Source of the DNA: Actinobacteria bacterium UBA3028
Lineage (GTDB): Bacteria > Actinomycetota > Actinomycetes > Nanopelagicales > Nanopelagicaceae
Direction: 5' to 3'
Assembly (NCBI GenBank): GCA_002367715.1
Contig: DFDL01000005.1
Location: 26,735 to 50,811, forward strand
Length of the DNA stretch: 24,077 nucleotides
Part shown: piece after piece, positions 23,234 to 24,077 of the stretch
How the letters are laid out: every line of letters begins with the position of its first letter
How positions within the stretch are numbered: the first letter of the stretch is position 1
Made by a program: the position numbers and the translations under genes
Notes under the pieces: model-generated
Told to the model about the DNA's origin: nothing
The model's database searches: none
What the model saw: only the letters and a program-made list of their open reading frames with translations

Positions 23234-23974
23234 ATGAGTACCTCATCAACATCGGTATCGCCACTAGTTGATGCGAAAGATCTGGTTGCAGGTTATCTAC
23301 CCGGAATTAATATCCTCAATGAATGTAACCTCTATGCAAATAAGGGTGAACTAGTCGGAATTATCGGTCCAAACGGTGCCGGAAAATCCACACTCTTAAA
23401 GGCGCTCTTTGGTTTAGTAAAGGTTCGAGAGGGTCAAGTCACTCTAAATGGCGAGACGATTACAAATATGAGAGCTGATGAACTTGTAGCCCGTGGAATT
23501 GGCTTCGTCCCCCAGAGTAATAATGTTTTTCCTTCACTCACCATTGAAGAGAATTTACAGATGGGTGCTTTTCAAGCCCCTGATCAGTTCAATGAGCGCT
23601 TTGACTTTGTTACAAATCTATTTCCCACCCTTGCTACTCGTCGCAAACAACGTGCTGGATCACTCTCTGGAGGCGAACGCCAGATGGTAGCTATGGGACG
23701 TGCGCTAATGATGAACCCATCTGTGCTCTTACTTGATGAACCCAGTGCTGGCCTATCTCCTGCGCTGCAGGATGACGTTTTCGTCCGAGTAAGGGAGATT
23801 AATAAAATTGGTGTAACTGTGATTATGGTTGAGCAGAATGCAAGAAGATGCCTGCAAATTGTCGATCGTGGTTATGTTTTAGATCAAGGCACAAATGCCT
23901 ATGAGGGAACTGGGAAATCACTCTCTACAGATCCAAAGGTGATTGAGCTCTATCTAGGTACCCTAGCTAAATAA
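23234..23974 (+). CDS. livF: ABC transporter ATP-binding protein LivF
   Basis: ATPase of 246 residues, close to the usual 235. Walker A is GPNGAGKST (45-53). The Q-loop region reads VPQSNNVFPSLTIEENL, a LivF hallmark. The signature is LSGGERQMVAMGRAL, Walker B is VLLLDEPSAGLSP, and the switch region MVEQNARRCLQI follows. The ATG lies 2 bp after the livG stop, with GGAAGG about 10 nt upstream. It is the last gene of the operon and is followed by a strong hairpin. No periplasmic-binding-protein gene follows or precedes in the window. Confidence 0.95.
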   Translation: MSTSSTSVSPLVDAKDLVAGYLPGINILNECNLYANKGELVGIIGPNGAGKSTLLKALFGLVKVREGQVTLNGETITNMRADELVARGIGFVPQSNNVFPSLTIEENLQMGAFQAPDQFNERFDFVTNLFPTLATRRKQRAGSLSGGERQMVAMGRALMMNPSVLLLDEPSAGLSPALQDDVFVRVREINKIGVTVIMVEQNARRCLQIVDRGYVLDQGTNAYEGTGKSLSTDPKVIELYLGTLAK

Positions 23975-24001
23975 TAGAGCTTAGCGCTCATGTAAAAGTA
24001 A

Positions 24002-24034
24002 GAGGGGCCCGCCGGTTAAACCGGCGGGCCCCTC
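24002..24034. terminator. Strong hairpin terminator after livF, probably bidirectional
   Basis: A perfect 15-bp inverted repeat (GAGGGGCCCGCCGGT and its complement) encloses a TAA loop, beginning 27 bp after the livF stop. The following plus-strand sequence is only moderately T-rich (ATTTCTACTTC). On the minus strand the stem is followed by TTACTTTTAC. It would serve both livF and a convergent gene at the window end. Confidence 0.8.
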
Positions 24035-24060
24035 CATTTCTACTTCTTGCTATTAGCTAA

Positions 24061-24077
24061 TTACTCGCCCGCTGGCA
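24061..24077 (-). CDS. Possible C-terminal tip of a convergent gene
   Basis: On the minus strand the last bases read as codons for Pro-Ala-Gly-Glu followed by TAA (stop at 24063-24061), and a bidirectional hairpin sits just beyond it. A short acidic C-terminus is plausible for a protein end. Four residues cannot identify the gene, and the reading could be chance. Confidence 0.25.

Noticed and set aside
1..24077. CRISPR arrays, insertion sequences, prophage, toxin-antitoxin or secondary-metabolite genes
   Set aside because: No repeat-spacer pattern, transposase, integrase, terminal inverted repeats or att-like duplications were seen, and nearly every base is assigned to core genes of consistent composition.

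Overview
The window is a housekeeping region of a small-genome, low-GC actinobacterium. The markers are RbpA, WhiA, an actinobacterial Pol I, the polA-rpsA-coaE-uvrB gene order and the glycolysis-whiA-rapZ-uvrC gene order. G+C looks to be in the mid-40s percent by eye. Most gene junctions overlap or are under 30 bp, and GTG and TTG starts are frequent. This fits the streamlined freshwater acI lineage (Nanopelagicales, Planktophila-like). That placement is an inference from gene content and composition, not from a search.

Layout. Bases 1-1971 (+) hold the 3' end of transketolase (tkt) followed 12 bp later by glucose-6-phosphate isomerase (pgi). They converge, with a 7-bp gap, on a minus-strand block that reads right to left: whiA, gap, pgk, tpiA, secG, rbpA (6728 to 1979). 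This block covers lower glycolysis plus the SecG translocase subunit and the sigma/RNAP-binding factor RbpA. Upstream of it, also on the minus strand, is a compact operon coaE-uvrB-uvrA-uvrC-rapZ (15178 to 6859), with all three UvrABC excinuclease genes contiguous. Upstream again are rpsA, with its own promoter and a strong terminator, and polA. From 19545 onward everything is on the plus strand: a small hotdog thioesterase divergent from polA, then livH-livM-livG-livF, a branched-chain amino-acid-type ABC importer lacking a substrate-binding protein gene. A 15-bp perfect hairpin follows livF, and the last 17 bases may be the end of a convergent gene.

How the genes work together. The cluster links central carbon flow (tkt, pgi, gap, pgk, tpiA), growth and transcription factors (rbpA, whiA, rapZ, rpsA, secG), CoA synthesis (coaE), excision repair with gap filling (uvrABC, polA) and nitrogen/amino-acid uptake (livHMGF). 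From memory, the order matches a much longer, gene-rich stretch of larger actinobacteria such as Streptomyces. Here it is collapsed to about 20 genes, and expected neighbours are absent (transaldolase, zwf, opcA and pgl near tkt/pgi; yvcK between rapZ and whiA).

I found no mobile element, CRISPR array, tRNA, rRNA or obvious novel multi-gene system. The most interesting signals are regulatory and architectural: back-to-back leaderless -10 elements between polA and the thioesterase, a CG-centred palindrome just downstream of the gap promoter, repeated CCCTAC motifs in the rpsA leader, and a secreted domain fused to the N-terminus of LivH.
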